Shown here: piece by piece, positions 8,354 to 17,242 of the stretch
Layout: each line of letters begins with the position of its first letter
How positions within the stretch are numbered: position 1 is the first letter of the stretch
Made by a program: the position numbers and the translations under genes
Assembly (NCBI RefSeq): GCF_012563545.1
Contig: NZ_CP050804.1
Span: 682,001-746,000 of the forward strand
Direction: 5' to 3'
Length of the DNA stretch: 64,000 nt
Source: Arcanobacterium buesumense
GTDB lineage: Bacteria > Actinomycetota > Actinomycetes > Actinomycetales > Actinomycetaceae
Notes under the pieces: model-generated
Told to the model about the DNA's origin: nothing
The model's database searches: none
The model's input: the letters and a program-made list of their open reading frames with translations, nothing else

Positions 8354-9898
8354 ATGAGCGAGAAACCGCAAACTGCTGACGTCAAGACTTATGCTGTTCG
8401 CACCCTTGGATGTCAAATGAACGTCCATGATTCTGAACGAATGGCAGGCTTACTTGATCAGGCAGGTATTGTCCCGGTTGAGCTCGTACCAGAAAAAGCT
8501 GCTCGAGCCACTGAAGCTGGGGACCAAGGCGCTGATATTTTGGTGATCAATACTTGCTCTGTCCGGGAAAATGCAGCAAATAAGTTGTTTGGGCATTTGG
8601 GGCAGTTAAAATCTGTGAAAGATGCACGTCCAGATATGCAAATTGCTGTGGGCGGTTGTTTGGCACAACAATTGCGAGAAGGCATCATTGAACGAGCGCC
8701 ATGGGTAGATGTTGTGCTTGGGACTCATAATCTTGACGTGTTACCTGTGCTATTGGAACGTGCCCGTCATAATAAAAAAGCTGCGGTGGAAATTGAAGAG
8801 TCATTAAAAGTCTTCCCATCCACGTTGCCAACCCATCGTGAATCGGCGTATGCGGCATGGGTTTCGATTTCAGTAGGATGTAATAACACATGTACTTTCT
8901 GTATCGTGCCGCACCTTCGTGGGAAAGAGCGTGACCGTCGGCCAGGAGAAATCCTTTCCGAAATTCAAGCTGTCGTAGATCAGGGAGCGATTGAAATCAC
9001 TCTACTTGGACAAAATGTTAATTCCTATGGAGTGGGGTTCGGAGATCGAGGAGCTTTTGCTAAACTCCTGCGAGCTTGTGGAGATATTAACGGATTAGAG
9101 CGAGTTCGATTCACTTCGCCACACCCGGCAGCTTTTACGGATGATGTTATTGACGCCATGGCTGAAACACCAAATGTCATGCCCTCATTGCATATGCCTT
9201 TACAATCAGGCTCTGACCGAGTTTTGCGGGCTATGCGTCGCTCCTACCGGTCAGCTAAGTTCCTCGGTATCTTAGAACGAGTACGCGAGCGGATTCCGAA
9301 TGCGGCAATCACTACCGATATTATTGTCGGTTTCCCTGGGGAAACCGAAGAAGATTTCCAACAAACGCTAGATATTGTTGAACAGTCCCGTTTTTCTTCG
9401 GCGTTTACTTTCTTATACTCGCCACGCCCTGGAACGCCAGCTGCCGATATGGCAGACCAAATTCCAGCAGATGTAGCGTCAAACCGTTATCAACGGCTCC
9501 ATGAGTTGCAACAGCGTATCACTTTAGAAGAAAACAACAAGCTTGTTGGCGAACGCGTTGATGTTCTCGTTTCTGCTGGCGAAGGCCGAAAGGATGCAAA
9601 GACTGCTCGTATTACTGGAAGAGCAGCAGATAACCGCCTTGTCCATATTGCACTTCCTGACAATCTTGTTGATATGCCGCGTCCGGGAGATCTCGTATCT
9701 GCTGTTGTCACGCGTGCGGCTCCGTCACATCTTGTAGCTGATTCGGCACTCACTGGTGGTTTATTCGCTATTCGGCCAACACGTGCCGGGGATGCTTATG
9801 AAGCGGGAGAAAGGCGTAAAGCACAGTTAGCCGAAGAAGCTGCTGGTCGGGCACCTGTTTCTCTAGGGATTCCTAGTATCGGATTGCGGAAGAGCTAA
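8354..9898 (+). CDS. miaB: tRNA-2-methylthio-N6-isopentenyladenosine-37 methylthiotransferase MiaB
   Basis: Radical-SAM enzyme (514 aa) that adds the 2-methylthio group to i6A37 of tRNA, using two iron-sulfur clusters. The N-terminal cluster cysteines are in TLGCQMN (C20), NTCSVREN and VGGCLAQQ; the radical-SAM triad is C176, C180 and C183. A C-terminal TRAM domain (around residues 390-460) binds tRNA. The frame extends to 8288, but ATG 8354 is preceded by a well-spaced GGATGGGG and starts the conserved sequence. It is followed three bases later by miaA, whose product supplies the substrate. Confidence 0.96.
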   Translation: MSEKPQTADVKTYAVRTLGCQMNVHDSERMAGLLDQAGIVPVELVPEKAARATEAGDQGADILVINTCSVRENAANKLFGHLGQLKSVKDARPDMQIAVGGCLAQQLREGIIERAPWVDVVLGTHNLDVLPVLLERARHNKKAAVEIEESLKVFPSTLPTHRESAYAAWVSISVGCNNTCTFCIVPHLRGKERDRRPGEILSEIQAVVDQGAIEITLLGQNVNSYGVGFGDRGAFAKLLRACGDINGLERVRFTSPHPAAFTDDVIDAMAETPNVMPSLHMPLQSGSDRVLRAMRRSYRSAKFLGILERVRERIPNAAITTDIIVGFPGETEEDFQQTLDIVEQSRFSSAFTFLYSPRPGTPAADMADQIPADVASNRYQRLHELQQRITLEENNKLVGERVDVLVSAGEGRKDAKTARITGRAADNRLVHIALPDNLVDMPRPGDLVSAVVTRAAPSHLVADSALTGGLFAIRPTRAGDAYEAGERRKAQLAEEAAGRAPVSLGIPSIGLRKS

Positions 9899-9901
9899 CG
9901 C

Positions 9902-10843
9902 ATGGCTTCGCCTATTATTGCTGTCGTCGGAGCTACTGCCTCTGGGAAAACTGCCCTCTCTATCGAACTGGCACAGGCAATCGGGGGAGCTGAACGTGTA
10001 GAAATCATCTCAGCTGATGCAATGCAACTGTATCGCGGAATGGATATCGGTACTGCTAAAGCCACGCCGGCTCAGCAATGCGGAATCACCCACCATCAAC
10101 TAGATGTTCTAGATATTTCTCAAGCTGCATCGGTGGCGGCATACCAAAAATATGCTCGGCAAGATATTCGACAAATCCGCGAACGAGGGCGTATTCCGAT
10201 GATCGTGGGTGGATCTGGACTGTATGTTAGTGCTCTGCTTGACGAATTAGAGTTTCCTGGAACTGACCCAAATATTCGTGAACAGTTGCAAAACCAGTGG
10301 GATCAAGATCAAGGTGCTGAACTGATCGCTGAGCTACGAGAAAAGGATCCAGTTTCGGCAGCAACGATCAATCTTGCGAATCCGAGACGCGTAATCAGAG
10401 CATTAGAAGTCGTGCGTCTTACTGGGAAATCATATACTCCAGTATTTCCTCGTCACACCAGTCACTACAGTAATATTATCCATCTTGGGGTGCGTCGAGA
10501 GAAAACTGAACTTGATCGCGCAATTATGCAACGCGCGCAGGCGATGTTTGCGGACGGCCTACTTGACGAAACACGTCGTCTTCTAGAAAATGGCCTACGG
10601 GAAAGTCCCACCGCGCGCAAAGCCACCGGGTATGCTCAAGCAATCGACGTCATAGATGAAAAGCTCAGTGTTGCCCAAGCGATTGAAAATGTTGCGTTCG
10701 CAACGCGTCGACTCGCCAAAAAACAGCGCACGTGGTTTCGCCCAGATCCGCGCATCACCTGGATTGATGTGGCGGATGGAAACTTAGATCAAGCAGTAGC
10801 CAGTGCTGTTAATTTTGTTTCTGGTGAGTGCGAAGGACTCTAA
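9902..10843 (+). CDS. miaA: tRNA dimethylallyltransferase MiaA
   Basis: Transfers a dimethylallyl group to A37 of tRNAs reading codons starting with U (313 aa). The P-loop GATASGKTAL is at residues 10-19, followed by SADAMQLYRGMDIGTAKA, the DMAPP/tRNA-binding segment, and the C-terminal ATRRLAKKQRTWFR. It lies immediately downstream of miaB, so the two sequential steps are encoded together. The last 35 bases overlap the tail of the convergent methyltransferase gene. Confidence 0.96.
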   Translation: MASPIIAVVGATASGKTALSIELAQAIGGAERVEIISADAMQLYRGMDIGTAKATPAQQCGITHHQLDVLDISQAASVAAYQKYARQDIRQIRERGRIPMIVGGSGLYVSALLDELEFPGTDPNIREQLQNQWDQDQGAELIAELREKDPVSAATINLANPRRVIRALEVVRLTGKSYTPVFPRHTSHYSNIIHLGVRREKTELDRAIMQRAQAMFADGLLDETRRLLENGLRESPTARKATGYAQAIDVIDEKLSVAQAIENVAFATRRLAKKQRTWFRPDPRITWIDVADGNLDQAVASAVNFVSGECEGL

Positions 10844-11447
10844 AGCCTTTCGCGGAGCCTATTTTTTCCGTAATATAGCCCTGAGAATTCAACCATACGG
10901 CTAACGAATCAGCGCCAAGATTTTTTTGAACAACAAAAAAAGCCACACCGTTCGGTGATAATAGCCCAAGCCATTGCATCAGTAATTCATGCAATGCCTT
11001 TTTTCCGATACGAATTGGTGGATTCGACCAGAGTAAGTCAATACCAGTATGCTTTCCAGCGGTAATATCTGCTGCTATCTGGTCAAGCATTTTTGGTGCC
11101 AAGTCAACACAGACATTGGTGTAGCCAAGTTCTGCAACATTTTGTTCAGTCAGCGCAATAGCTCGCTCATTGACATCACAGGCTAAAACTTGTGCCTGAG
11201 GATATGAGTGAGCGAGTGCCAGAGTGATAGGACCCCAACCACAACCAACGTCCACTGCAAGACTCTGCGCAGGAAGATCAATAAGTGGCACTTTGTGAAG
11301 AAAAACGGCAGTGCCCTTATCTAACCCAGTAGGTGAGAAAACACCAGCATCTGTTGTGACGTGCCATTCACGCCCAAGTGCCCAATAGCTATACGTCCGC
11401 GGGTCTGAAGGGACATGTGGCGAGTCAGAAAAATAATGATCATTCAC
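10809..11447 (-). CDS. Class I SAM methyltransferase, RsmC/RlmG-like
   Basis: Predicted rRNA guanine-N2 methyltransferase family member of 212 aa. The SAM motif is DVGCGWGPITLAL, followed by ACDVNERAIALTEQN and the substrate motif SNPPIRIGKKAL, the NPP signature of base-modifying methyltransferases. The frame opens at 11612, but that extension does not resemble the family and overlaps the hflX start on the other strand. GTG 11447 begins NDHYFSDSPHVPSDPRTY, the usual start of actinobacterial homologues, and is placed seven bases after a good -10 box. Which base is modified is unknown. Confidence 0.85.
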   Translation of the reverse strand: MNDHYFSDSPHVPSDPRTYSYWALGREWHVTTDAGVFSPTGLDKGTAVFLHKVPLIDLPAQSLAVDVGCGWGPITLALAHSYPQAQVLACDVNERAIALTEQNVAELGYTNVCVDLAPKMLDQIAADITAGKHTGIDLLWSNPPIRIGKKALHELLMQWLGLLSPNGVAFFVVQKNLGADSLAVWLNSQGYITEKIGSAKGFRVLRTHQKQN

Positions 11448-11454
11448 ATGAATA

Positions 11455-11483
11455 ACGATACGTGTCCACTGAGTGAATGTCCA
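11455..11483 (-). promoter_or_regulatory. Promoter of the RsmC-like methyltransferase gene (leaderless)
   Basis: On the minus strand, -35 TGGACA (11478-11483) and -10 TATCGT (11455-11460) are separated by exactly 17 bases, with the GTG start seven bases downstream and no ribosome site. Confidence 0.6.
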
Positions 11484-11546
11484 CGGTGTAGAAGTGGCAA
11501 AGAAGTGAGATAATGAAAGTCGAAGAATCTGTGTTAGGAGAACCCT

Positions 11547-13052
11547 ATTAGTACCCGAAAGCCGCAACAGCAAACTGGAAAGAATCACGATCAAGAATCT
11601 CATGCTGGACATGTCGATTTAACGTCATACGAAGGAACAGCACTACAAGCAAATCCCGCATACGGCGGAAGCTGGGCTGGTGAGGCTATAGAACGTGAAG
11701 AACGATCCTCATTACGTCGTGTTTCAAGTTTAGCTACTCAACGTGACGAAAAAGTCGACGTCGAATATCGCCAGCTTCGTCTTGAACGAGTTGTGTTGGT
11801 CGGATTATGGCGCGAAGGACCATTCGAGGGCGCACAAGATTCGTTACGTGAGCTTGCCGCGTTAGCTGAAACTGCCGGTTCTACCGTGTTAGACGGGCTT
11901 ATCCAACGTCGTCAATTACCTGATCCAGCTACCTACCTAGGATCAGGTAAAGCTCAAGAATTAGCTGAGATTGTTCAATCCCATGAAGCAGATACTGTGA
12001 TTGTTGATTCTGAGCTTGCTCCTTCACAACGCCGTGCGCTTGAAGATGTTGTCAATGTCAAGGTCATTGATCGAACTGCACTCATCCTCGATATTTTTGC
12101 TCAGCATGCAAAGTCAAAAGAAGGCAAAGCGCAAGTTGAACTAGCCCAACTTGAATATCTCTTGCCGCGGTTACGTGGCTGGGGTGAATCGATGTCCCGG
12201 CAGGCCGGTGGCCGAGTGGCTGGTGGTGCCGGCATTGGCTCGCGTGGTCCAGGCGAAACCCAGTTAGAGCTAGATCGTCGGCGTATCCGCACCAGAATGG
12301 CAAAATTACGTGCTGATATTAAGGCAATGGAACCGGCACGTGTTACTCGCCGAGCTTCGCGTAATAAAAATGCGATACCAGCCGTCGTCGTCGTCGGATA
12401 TACAAACGCCGGGAAATCTTCCTTGCTCAACACACTTACCGGAGCAGGAGTGCTTGTAGAAAATGCGCTCTTTGCTACCCTTGATCCTACTGTGCGACGT
12501 ACTCAAACCCGTGATGGGCGCCCATATACGGTTACTGATACGGTCGGATTCGTTCGTAACTTGCCCACCCAGTTAGTTGAAGCATTCCGTTCTACTCTCG
12601 AAGAAGTTGGATCAGCTGATTTACTATTACACGTTGTAGATGCTTCCCATCATGATCCGATAGGACAGATCGCGGCCGTACATGAAGTCCTAGCAGATGT
12701 TCCAGGAGCTAATCTAGTTCGCGAGCTTATTGTGTTATCGAAAGCCGACTTAGCTGATCCGATAGATGTAGCTACATTGCGTTCGCGTTACCCACAAGCA
12801 GTTCTTGTTTCGGCAGTGACTGGGCAGGGTATCTCTGAATTGGTGGAGGAAATAGATCAATTATTACCGCGCCCCAATATTCTCATTGACGTAACTATTC
12901 CATTCTCGCGTGGTGATATTGTCTCACGTATTCATGCTGACGGAGAGATTTTTTCGGAATCATTTACCGCAGAGGGCACTCATATTAATGCTCACGTGAC
13001 CAACGAAATCGCCGGAGAGTTAATCGAGGCAGGATTGCTAACTCGTGAGTGA
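11547..13052 (+). CDS. hflX: GTPase HflX (ATT start)
   Basis: Ribosome-associated GTPase that splits stalled or heat-damaged ribosomes. Conserved sequence (LRRVSSLA, then VEYRQLRLERVVLVGLW) extends upstream of the first conventional start, GTG 11793. The frame is open back to a TAG at 11535 but holds no ATG, GTG, TTG or CTG. ATT 11547 lies six bases after AGGAG (11536-11540) and gives 501 aa, the usual actinobacterial length. The N-terminal domain has the glycine-rich SRQAGGRVAGGAGIGSRGPGE region; the G1 motif GYTNAGKSS starts at 284, with DTVGF and SKAD following. The stop overlaps the next gene by eight bases. If the ATT is not used, the product would lack conserved residues. Confidence 0.93.
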   Translation: MSTRKPQQQTGKNHDQESHAGHVDLTSYEGTALQANPAYGGSWAGEAIEREERSSLRRVSSLATQRDEKVDVEYRQLRLERVVLVGLWREGPFEGAQDSLRELAALAETAGSTVLDGLIQRRQLPDPATYLGSGKAQELAEIVQSHEADTVIVDSELAPSQRRALEDVVNVKVIDRTALILDIFAQHAKSKEGKAQVELAQLEYLLPRLRGWGESMSRQAGGRVAGGAGIGSRGPGETQLELDRRRIRTRMAKLRADIKAMEPARVTRRASRNKNAIPAVVVVGYTNAGKSSLLNTLTGAGVLVENALFATLDPTVRRTQTRDGRPYTVTDTVGFVRNLPTQLVEAFRSTLEEVGSADLLLHVVDASHHDPIGQIAAVHEVLADVPGANLVRELIVLSKADLADPIDVATLRSRYPQAVLVSAVTGQGISELVEEIDQLLPRPNILIDVTIPFSRGDIVSRIHADGEIFSESFTAEGTHINAHVTNEIAGELIEAGLLTRE

Positions 13053-14982
13053 GCTTGATTCGGTACTGAATAGTGTTGTCAATGCGGTGGGCGGAAGCAC
13101 GCGCGAGGGCCAGGTAAGTATGGTTCATCGAGTGGGGCAAGCACTTGCTGATGACGAACATCTCCTCATCCAAGCAGGCACTGGAACAGGTAAATCTTTT
13201 GGGTATTTAGTGCCAGCAATGGCGTGGGCAGCACAAACTGGAAAACGAGCAATTATATCCACAGCTACGTTAGCTCTTCAGCGTCAGATTATGCTTTATG
13301 ATGCCCCACGAGTCAAAGAAGCGATACAAGAGCAATTAGGTGCTCATGTTGACGTGGCGTTACTTAAAGGCTGGCACAATTATGTGTGCTTGCGTAAGGC
13401 GACCGGTGGCTATCCAGAAGAAGGAACACTTCTTTCGCGCGCTGAAGGTGAAGTTGGGGCAACTGCTACTGGTGAGGAAGTAATGCGCGCTCGCCAGTGG
13501 GCAATGAGTACTGAATCTGGGGATCGTGATGATCTGGTTCCAGGAGTTTCGGATCGGGTATGGTCCCAGGTTTCTGTGCCAAAACGTGAGTGCATTGGGG
13601 AAAAGTGTCCAGTACGGCAAAATTGTTTCCCGTTTTTAGCACGGGAGTCTGCTGAAGATACTCACGTGGTGGTAACGAACCATGCGATGCTAGGTATCGC
13701 TGCCACTGGCACTCCAGTTTTGCCAGAAGGTAATGCTTTTATTATTGACGAAGCTCATGAGCTGGTTGATCGGGTTACTAGCCAGCTCACTCGCTCTTTG
13801 TCAAAATACGATATCGCTGGGATCGCACGGATGTTACGGCGATCGGGATTATCTGATGCGGATTTAGATGAGTCAGCTGATGAGTTAGGAACATTGTTAG
13901 CTGATGTTCCTGAAGGGCGTATTAGCCGCTGGGAAGAAGACCTATTTGACGCTATTGCGCGCCTGGCTGGGCGCAGTCAAGAAGCTGGTGAGAATGTTGC
14001 TGGTTTATCAGGTAAAGACGAAGAACAAGCTATCACGAAACAGATCTTGCGCACCCGCTTGGTAGAAGTAGTTGAGCTGTGCCAGGATTTACTTTCCGAG
14101 GCATTAACAAATGAAACTTTAGTGGTATGGAAAGCTGATTTCAGTGACGGTACGGGAGTGATTTATGCTGCTCCGTTAGATGTAGCGAGCTCGATAGCAG
14201 ATGAGTTATTTGACGGAAGAGCAACGATATTAACTTCGGCGACACTTAAAGTTAACGGGTCTTTTGATGTTATGGCTAGTCGTACCGGACTGAATTTTCC
14301 AAGTCAAGGACCGTGGGAAGGTCTCGACGTCGGCACTCCTTTTTCGCCGGAAACTCAGGGTGTATTGTATGTTGCCCAGCATCTGCCGGTTCCCAGAAAA
14401 GAAGGGTATGGCGATGAACAGTTGGCTGAAATGGTTGAGCTTATTCAAGCTTCACAAGGCGGAGCTTTAGCGCTGTTTACTTCTAAAGTGGCTGCTGAAC
14501 GGGCGGCGCGATTTGTGCGCGAACGTGTCGATGTGCCGATATTTCTCCAAGGTGAAGACCAGATTTCTACTTTGGTTGCGCAATTTGCGGAAGATGATGC
14601 GGCCTGCCTTTTTGGCACAATTTCCTTGTGGCAAGGTGTTGATGTTCCTGGGCGTACGTGCCGTTTAGTGATTATTGATCGCATTCCTTTTCCACGTCCC
14701 AATGATCCTCTTATGCAAGCGCGCTCGCATGTAGTTAGTAAAAATGGTGGTAATGGTTTTATGAGTGTTGCGGCTACTCAAGCAGCATTAATGCTGGCTC
14801 AGGGAGCTGGCCGGCTCTTGCGTCGCGTTACTGATAGGGGAGTTGTGGCTGTTCTTGATCCGCGGTTGCGCACTGCTCGATATGCAAGTTTTTTGTTAGC
14901 CTCGATGCCACCTATGTGGCCAACGACGGACCCAGCTACAGTGCGTGGTGTGCTACAGCGTCTTGCCCAAGATAATAACTAG
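13045..14982 (+). CDS. dinG: DinG/XPD-type ATP-dependent DNA helicase
   Basis: Superfamily 2 5'-3' helicase of 645 aa. Walker A AGTGTGKS is near residue 45, the DEAH box (IIDEAHELVD) near 235, and motif VI (QGAGRLLRR) near 590. Four cysteines between motifs I and II (YVCLRK, then ECIGEKCPVRQNC) match the iron-sulfur cluster of XPD/DinG helicases. The family resolves R-loops and unusual structures. The GTG start overlaps the hflX stop, implying translational coupling. No LexA box precedes it, so SOS control would have to be indirect. The gene is convergent with lexA, the stops being about 10 bp apart. Confidence 0.92.
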   Translation: MSELDSVLNSVVNAVGGSTREGQVSMVHRVGQALADDEHLLIQAGTGTGKSFGYLVPAMAWAAQTGKRAIISTATLALQRQIMLYDAPRVKEAIQEQLGAHVDVALLKGWHNYVCLRKATGGYPEEGTLLSRAEGEVGATATGEEVMRARQWAMSTESGDRDDLVPGVSDRVWSQVSVPKRECIGEKCPVRQNCFPFLARESAEDTHVVVTNHAMLGIAATGTPVLPEGNAFIIDEAHELVDRVTSQLTRSLSKYDIAGIARMLRRSGLSDADLDESADELGTLLADVPEGRISRWEEDLFDAIARLAGRSQEAGENVAGLSGKDEEQAITKQILRTRLVEVVELCQDLLSEALTNETLVVWKADFSDGTGVIYAAPLDVASSIADELFDGRATILTSATLKVNGSFDVMASRTGLNFPSQGPWEGLDVGTPFSPETQGVLYVAQHLPVPRKEGYGDEQLAEMVELIQASQGGALALFTSKVAAERAARFVRERVDVPIFLQGEDQISTLVAQFAEDDAACLFGTISLWQGVDVPGRTCRLVIIDRIPFPRPNDPLMQARSHVVSKNGGNGFMSVAATQAALMLAQGAGRLLRRVTDRGVVAVLDPRLRTARYASFLLASMPPMWPTTDPATVRGVLQRLAQDNN

Positions 14983-14992
14983 TGTATGAAGA

Positions 14993-15772
14993 CTATAAAG
15001 AACGCAAGACGGTGACTATACGGCCAATAATATGTGCATCATCGGCTGGGATTGGGGAATAATCTGGGTTTCGTGGCAGAAGCCATTGATGCCCGCCGGA
15101 TCGTGAGAGTACTTTCACAGTTGCTTCTCCATCGATCATAGCCGCGACTATTTCACCTTGTTCGGCGTCAGGTTGACGGCGAACAACTACCCAATCACCG
15201 TCGCAAATGGCGGCATCAATCATAGAATCGCCGCTAACTTCGAGCATGAATAGTTCACCGGTACCAGTTAGTTGCCGGGGAAGGGCGAAGGTATCTTCGA
15301 CATGTTGTTCGGCCAAAATAGGAGCTCCAGCAGCAATGCGGCCGACAAGCGGAACTGTGACAATGTTGCCTTCGAGATTGGGTAAGTTGGACTCTGACAA
15401 AGATGTCAGAGGGTTGATAGGCGTTGCAGATGAGCTCTGGTGTGACACGAGTGTTGCATCAAATTCTCCCGTTTGAGTATTGAGTCGTCTGCCCAGTTCA
15501 GTGAGATCAAGCGTGCGAGAGCGGCGCTGATCATAGGAGATAATACCTGCTTGGAGAAGTGAATCGAGTTGGTGTTTAACTGAAGAGGGTGATTTAAGAC
15601 CAACCGCATCGCCAATTTCGCGCACTGTTGGCGAGTAGCCGCGTTCATCGATTAATTCGCGAAGCGCGTGGACGATGGAGAGCTGCCGCGGTGTGAGGGT
15701 GGGGAGTATTGGCATAGCTTTTCTCATTTCGCGAAGTGTGAGGTAGGTTTCTGAGCCCTGATCTGCCTTCAC
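14993..15772 (-). CDS. lexA: SOS repressor LexA
   Basis: Transcriptional repressor with self-cleaving protease domain. An N-terminal winged helix (LTPRQLSIVHALRELIDERG, then REIGDAVGLKSPSSVKHQL) is joined by a Ser/Thr/Pro-rich linker to the S24 peptidase domain. The cleavage bond is Ala148-Gly149 (GRIAAGAP), and the catalytic dyad is Ser183 (GDSM) and Lys220 (EATVKVL). The start is uncertain: GTG 15772 gives 259 aa, while ATG 15715 (MPILPTLTPRQ) fits homologues better. It is divergent from a LysM gene, and the shared 200-bp region carries three SOS boxes, implying autoregulation. Confidence 0.97.
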   Translation of the reverse strand: MKADQGSETYLTLREMRKAMPILPTLTPRQLSIVHALRELIDERGYSPTVREIGDAVGLKSPSSVKHQLDSLLQAGIISYDQRRSRTLDLTELGRRLNTQTGEFDATLVSHQSSSATPINPLTSLSESNLPNLEGNIVTVPLVGRIAAGAPILAEQHVEDTFALPRQLTGTGELFMLEVSGDSMIDAAICDGDWVVVRRQPDAEQGEIVAAMIDGEATVKVLSRSGGHQWLLPRNPDYSPIPADDAHIIGRIVTVLRSL

Positions 15773-15869
15773 AACTTTATTGTGATGCTACTGCGGAGAG
15801 TGGACATTAAAGTGTGTGGGAGGCAGATGATTGTCTTATCTCAAAGCCTAATGCAGGACGGATAGATTT

Positions 15870-15885
15870 TCAAACATTTGTTCGG
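15870..15885. promoter_or_regulatory. SOS box 1 in the lexA-LysM intergenic region
   Basis: TCAAACATTTGTTCGG has AAAC-N4-GTTC, one mismatch from GAAC-N4-GTTC. Confidence 0.65.
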
Positions 15886-15891
15886 CTGCGT

Positions 15892-15907
15892 TCGTACAAA
15901 TGTTCTA
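15892..15907. promoter_or_regulatory. SOS box 2 in the lexA-LysM intergenic region
   Basis: TCGTACAAATGTTCTA has GTAC-N4-GTTC, one mismatch from consensus. Its centre is 22 bases from box 1, about two helical turns. Confidence 0.65.
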
Positions 15908-15934
15908 GACAGAATGAAGTTTTTCCGATAGCAT

Positions 15935-15950
15935 TAGAACAGTTGTTCGA
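15935..15950. promoter_or_regulatory. SOS box 3, perfect, adjacent to the LysM gene
   Basis: AGAACAGTTGTTCGAT contains GAAC-AGTT-GTTC, a perfect LexA site. It ends about 23 bases before the LysM gene start and should block its transcription directly. Confidence 0.85.
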
Positions 15951-15972
15951 TTGAGAATCTAAAGGAGCCCCG

Positions 15973-16611
15973 ATGTCAGTTATCGATATCCGAGAGTATG
16001 AACGCGTCGCAGCGCCACATAAAATCGAACGGAAGGCATCTTTGCGTGCGGTTCCACAGCAGCAACGTCATATTAATGCGGTCCCTAAATACTCTGCTGG
16101 TCCTCAACGCAGTGAAAGGATTCGTCATGTTGTGCGTCCTGATAAACCAATTAGCTCCACCCTTCGTTCTCTTTACGCGGTGCCTACTGCTGCTAGTGCG
16201 GCGCAGGTGAGTGAATCGGACGTACATTGGCGTATAGAATCAGCTCGCACTGATGCGAAGTATCAGGTATCTCACCAGGGTGATGAGGGGGATATCCCTC
16301 GCCAGATTGTTATGGGTTTGGTCTATGCTCGTCGTTTGCTTGATTCTTTTTCAATACGTCAGGTACTTTCATTTATTGGTGTTATGGCAATGTCAGTCGT
16401 TGCTGGCTTAGCGGTGGTAACTATCTTTGGTCTATCGCCAGAAGCTGGCCAAACTCGAGTTGTCCAACCTGGTGATACTCTTGTTTCCATTGCTGAGTCG
16501 CTAGAAGCCCCAGTGCCTCAATCGCAAATCGTTTCGGATATCTATGCGCTCAATGTTATAGATGGAAATGTTGTCCAGCCTGGCCAACGTCTTGTGATGC
16601 CTAGATATTAA
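15973..16611 (+). CDS. LysM-domain membrane protein, SOS-controlled (ChiZ/DivS-like cell division inhibitor candidate)
   Basis: Bitopic protein of 212 aa. The first 120 residues are basic, disordered and cytoplasmic; one membrane helix (FIGVMAMSVVAGLAVVTIFG, about 134-153) follows; an external LysM peptidoglycan-binding domain (VVQPGDTLVSIAESL to VVQPGQRLVMPRY) ends the protein. The ATG follows AAAGGAG. A LysM or short membrane protein divergent from lexA is characteristic of actinobacteria: Mycobacterium Rv2719c (ChiZ) and Corynebacterium DivS occupy this spot and halt division under DNA damage. The perfect SOS box close to the start supports the same role; sequence similarity beyond LysM was not tested. 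Confidence 0.8.
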   Translation: MSVIDIREYERVAAPHKIERKASLRAVPQQQRHINAVPKYSAGPQRSERIRHVVRPDKPISSTLRSLYAVPTAASAAQVSESDVHWRIESARTDAKYQVSHQGDEGDIPRQIVMGLVYARRLLDSFSIRQVLSFIGVMAMSVVAGLAVVTIFGLSPEAGQTRVVQPGDTLVSIAESLEAPVPQSQIVSDIYALNVIDGNVVQPGQRLVMPRY

Positions 16612-16653
16612 TGCCTGTTGTATCCTGCCCTGCAAAAGTTTGGTATATCGCGC

Positions 16654-16659
16654 TATTAT
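16654..16659 (+). promoter_or_regulatory. -10 box of nrdR (leaderless)
   Basis: TATTAT lies six bases before the nrdR ATG, which has no ribosome site. The -35 region (CTGCAA, 16630-16635) is weak. Confidence 0.5.
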
Positions 16660-16665
16660 TGCAAC

Positions 16666-17133
16666 ATGCATTGTCCTTTCTGTCGCCACCCTGACTCGCG
16701 CGTTATCGATACCCGTACCTCTGATGATGGTATGGTGATTCGCCGCCGGCGGGAATGTCCAAAGTGTAAGCGTCGTTTTTCGACATCTGAATCTGCAACA
16801 CTTATGGTGTTGAAACGTTCGGGAACATCAGAACCTTTTTCTCGAGAGAAGATCGTTTCTGGTGTTGGGAAAGCATGCCAAGGTCGGCCAGTAACAGATG
16901 ACCAACTGGCAGTATTGGCTCAGCAAGTTGAAGAGAGTATTCGGGCTCAGGGGCTAGCGCAAATTGATGCGCACGATATTGGGTTAGAGATTCTAGAACC
17001 TTTGCGCCATCTGGACCGAATCGCCTATTTGCGCTTCGCGTCAGTTTATTCAAACTTCGATTCTCTTGAGGATTTTGAAGAGGCGATAGCTCAGTTACGC
17101 GCTGAAGGCGATACACAACTACCCGGCGACTAA
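16666..17133 (+). CDS. nrdR: Transcriptional repressor NrdR
   Basis: ATP/dATP-sensing repressor of ribonucleotide reductase genes (155 aa). A zinc ribbon is formed by C3, C6, C31 and C34 (MHCPFC, then ECPKC), followed by the ATP-cone domain ([20 protein letters not shown]). The frame opens earlier at 16618, but the zinc finger fixes ATG 16666 as the start. No NrdR box pair was found in the window, so its target genes must lie elsewhere. It is convergent with the acyl-CoA synthetase gene. Confidence 0.96.
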   Translation: MHCPFCRHPDSRVIDTRTSDDGMVIRRRRECPKCKRRFSTSESATLMVLKRSGTSEPFSREKIVSGVGKACQGRPVTDDQLAVLAQQVEESIRAQGLAQIDAHDIGLEILEPLRHLDRIAYLRFASVYSNFDSLEDFEEAIAQLRAEGDTQLPGD

Positions 17134-17138
17134 CGAAG

Positions 17139-17193
17139 TAAGTGAAGGTGTTGGGGTGCTACGTGCATCGTGGCACCCCAACACCTTCACTTA
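17139..17193. terminator. Bidirectional terminator between nrdR and acyl-CoA synthetase
   Basis: The 21-base arm that starts TAAGTGAAGGTG and ends GGGGTGC (17139-17159) is perfectly complementary to 17173-17193. The loop is 13 bases. Confidence 0.88.
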
Positions 17194-17242
17194 TGATTGT
17201 TACTTTTTAAGTAGCGATCAACAAGAAGCGATAATGCTCTTA

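Noticed and set aside
11448-11612. N-terminal extension of the RsmC-like methyltransferase
   Set aside because: The extra 55 residues do not resemble the family and lie over the promoter of this gene and the hflX start region; GTG 11447 fits better.
16612-16665. Upstream extension of nrdR to TTG 16618
   Set aside because: The zinc ribbon must start at MHCPFC; the extension covers the promoter-like TATTAT.
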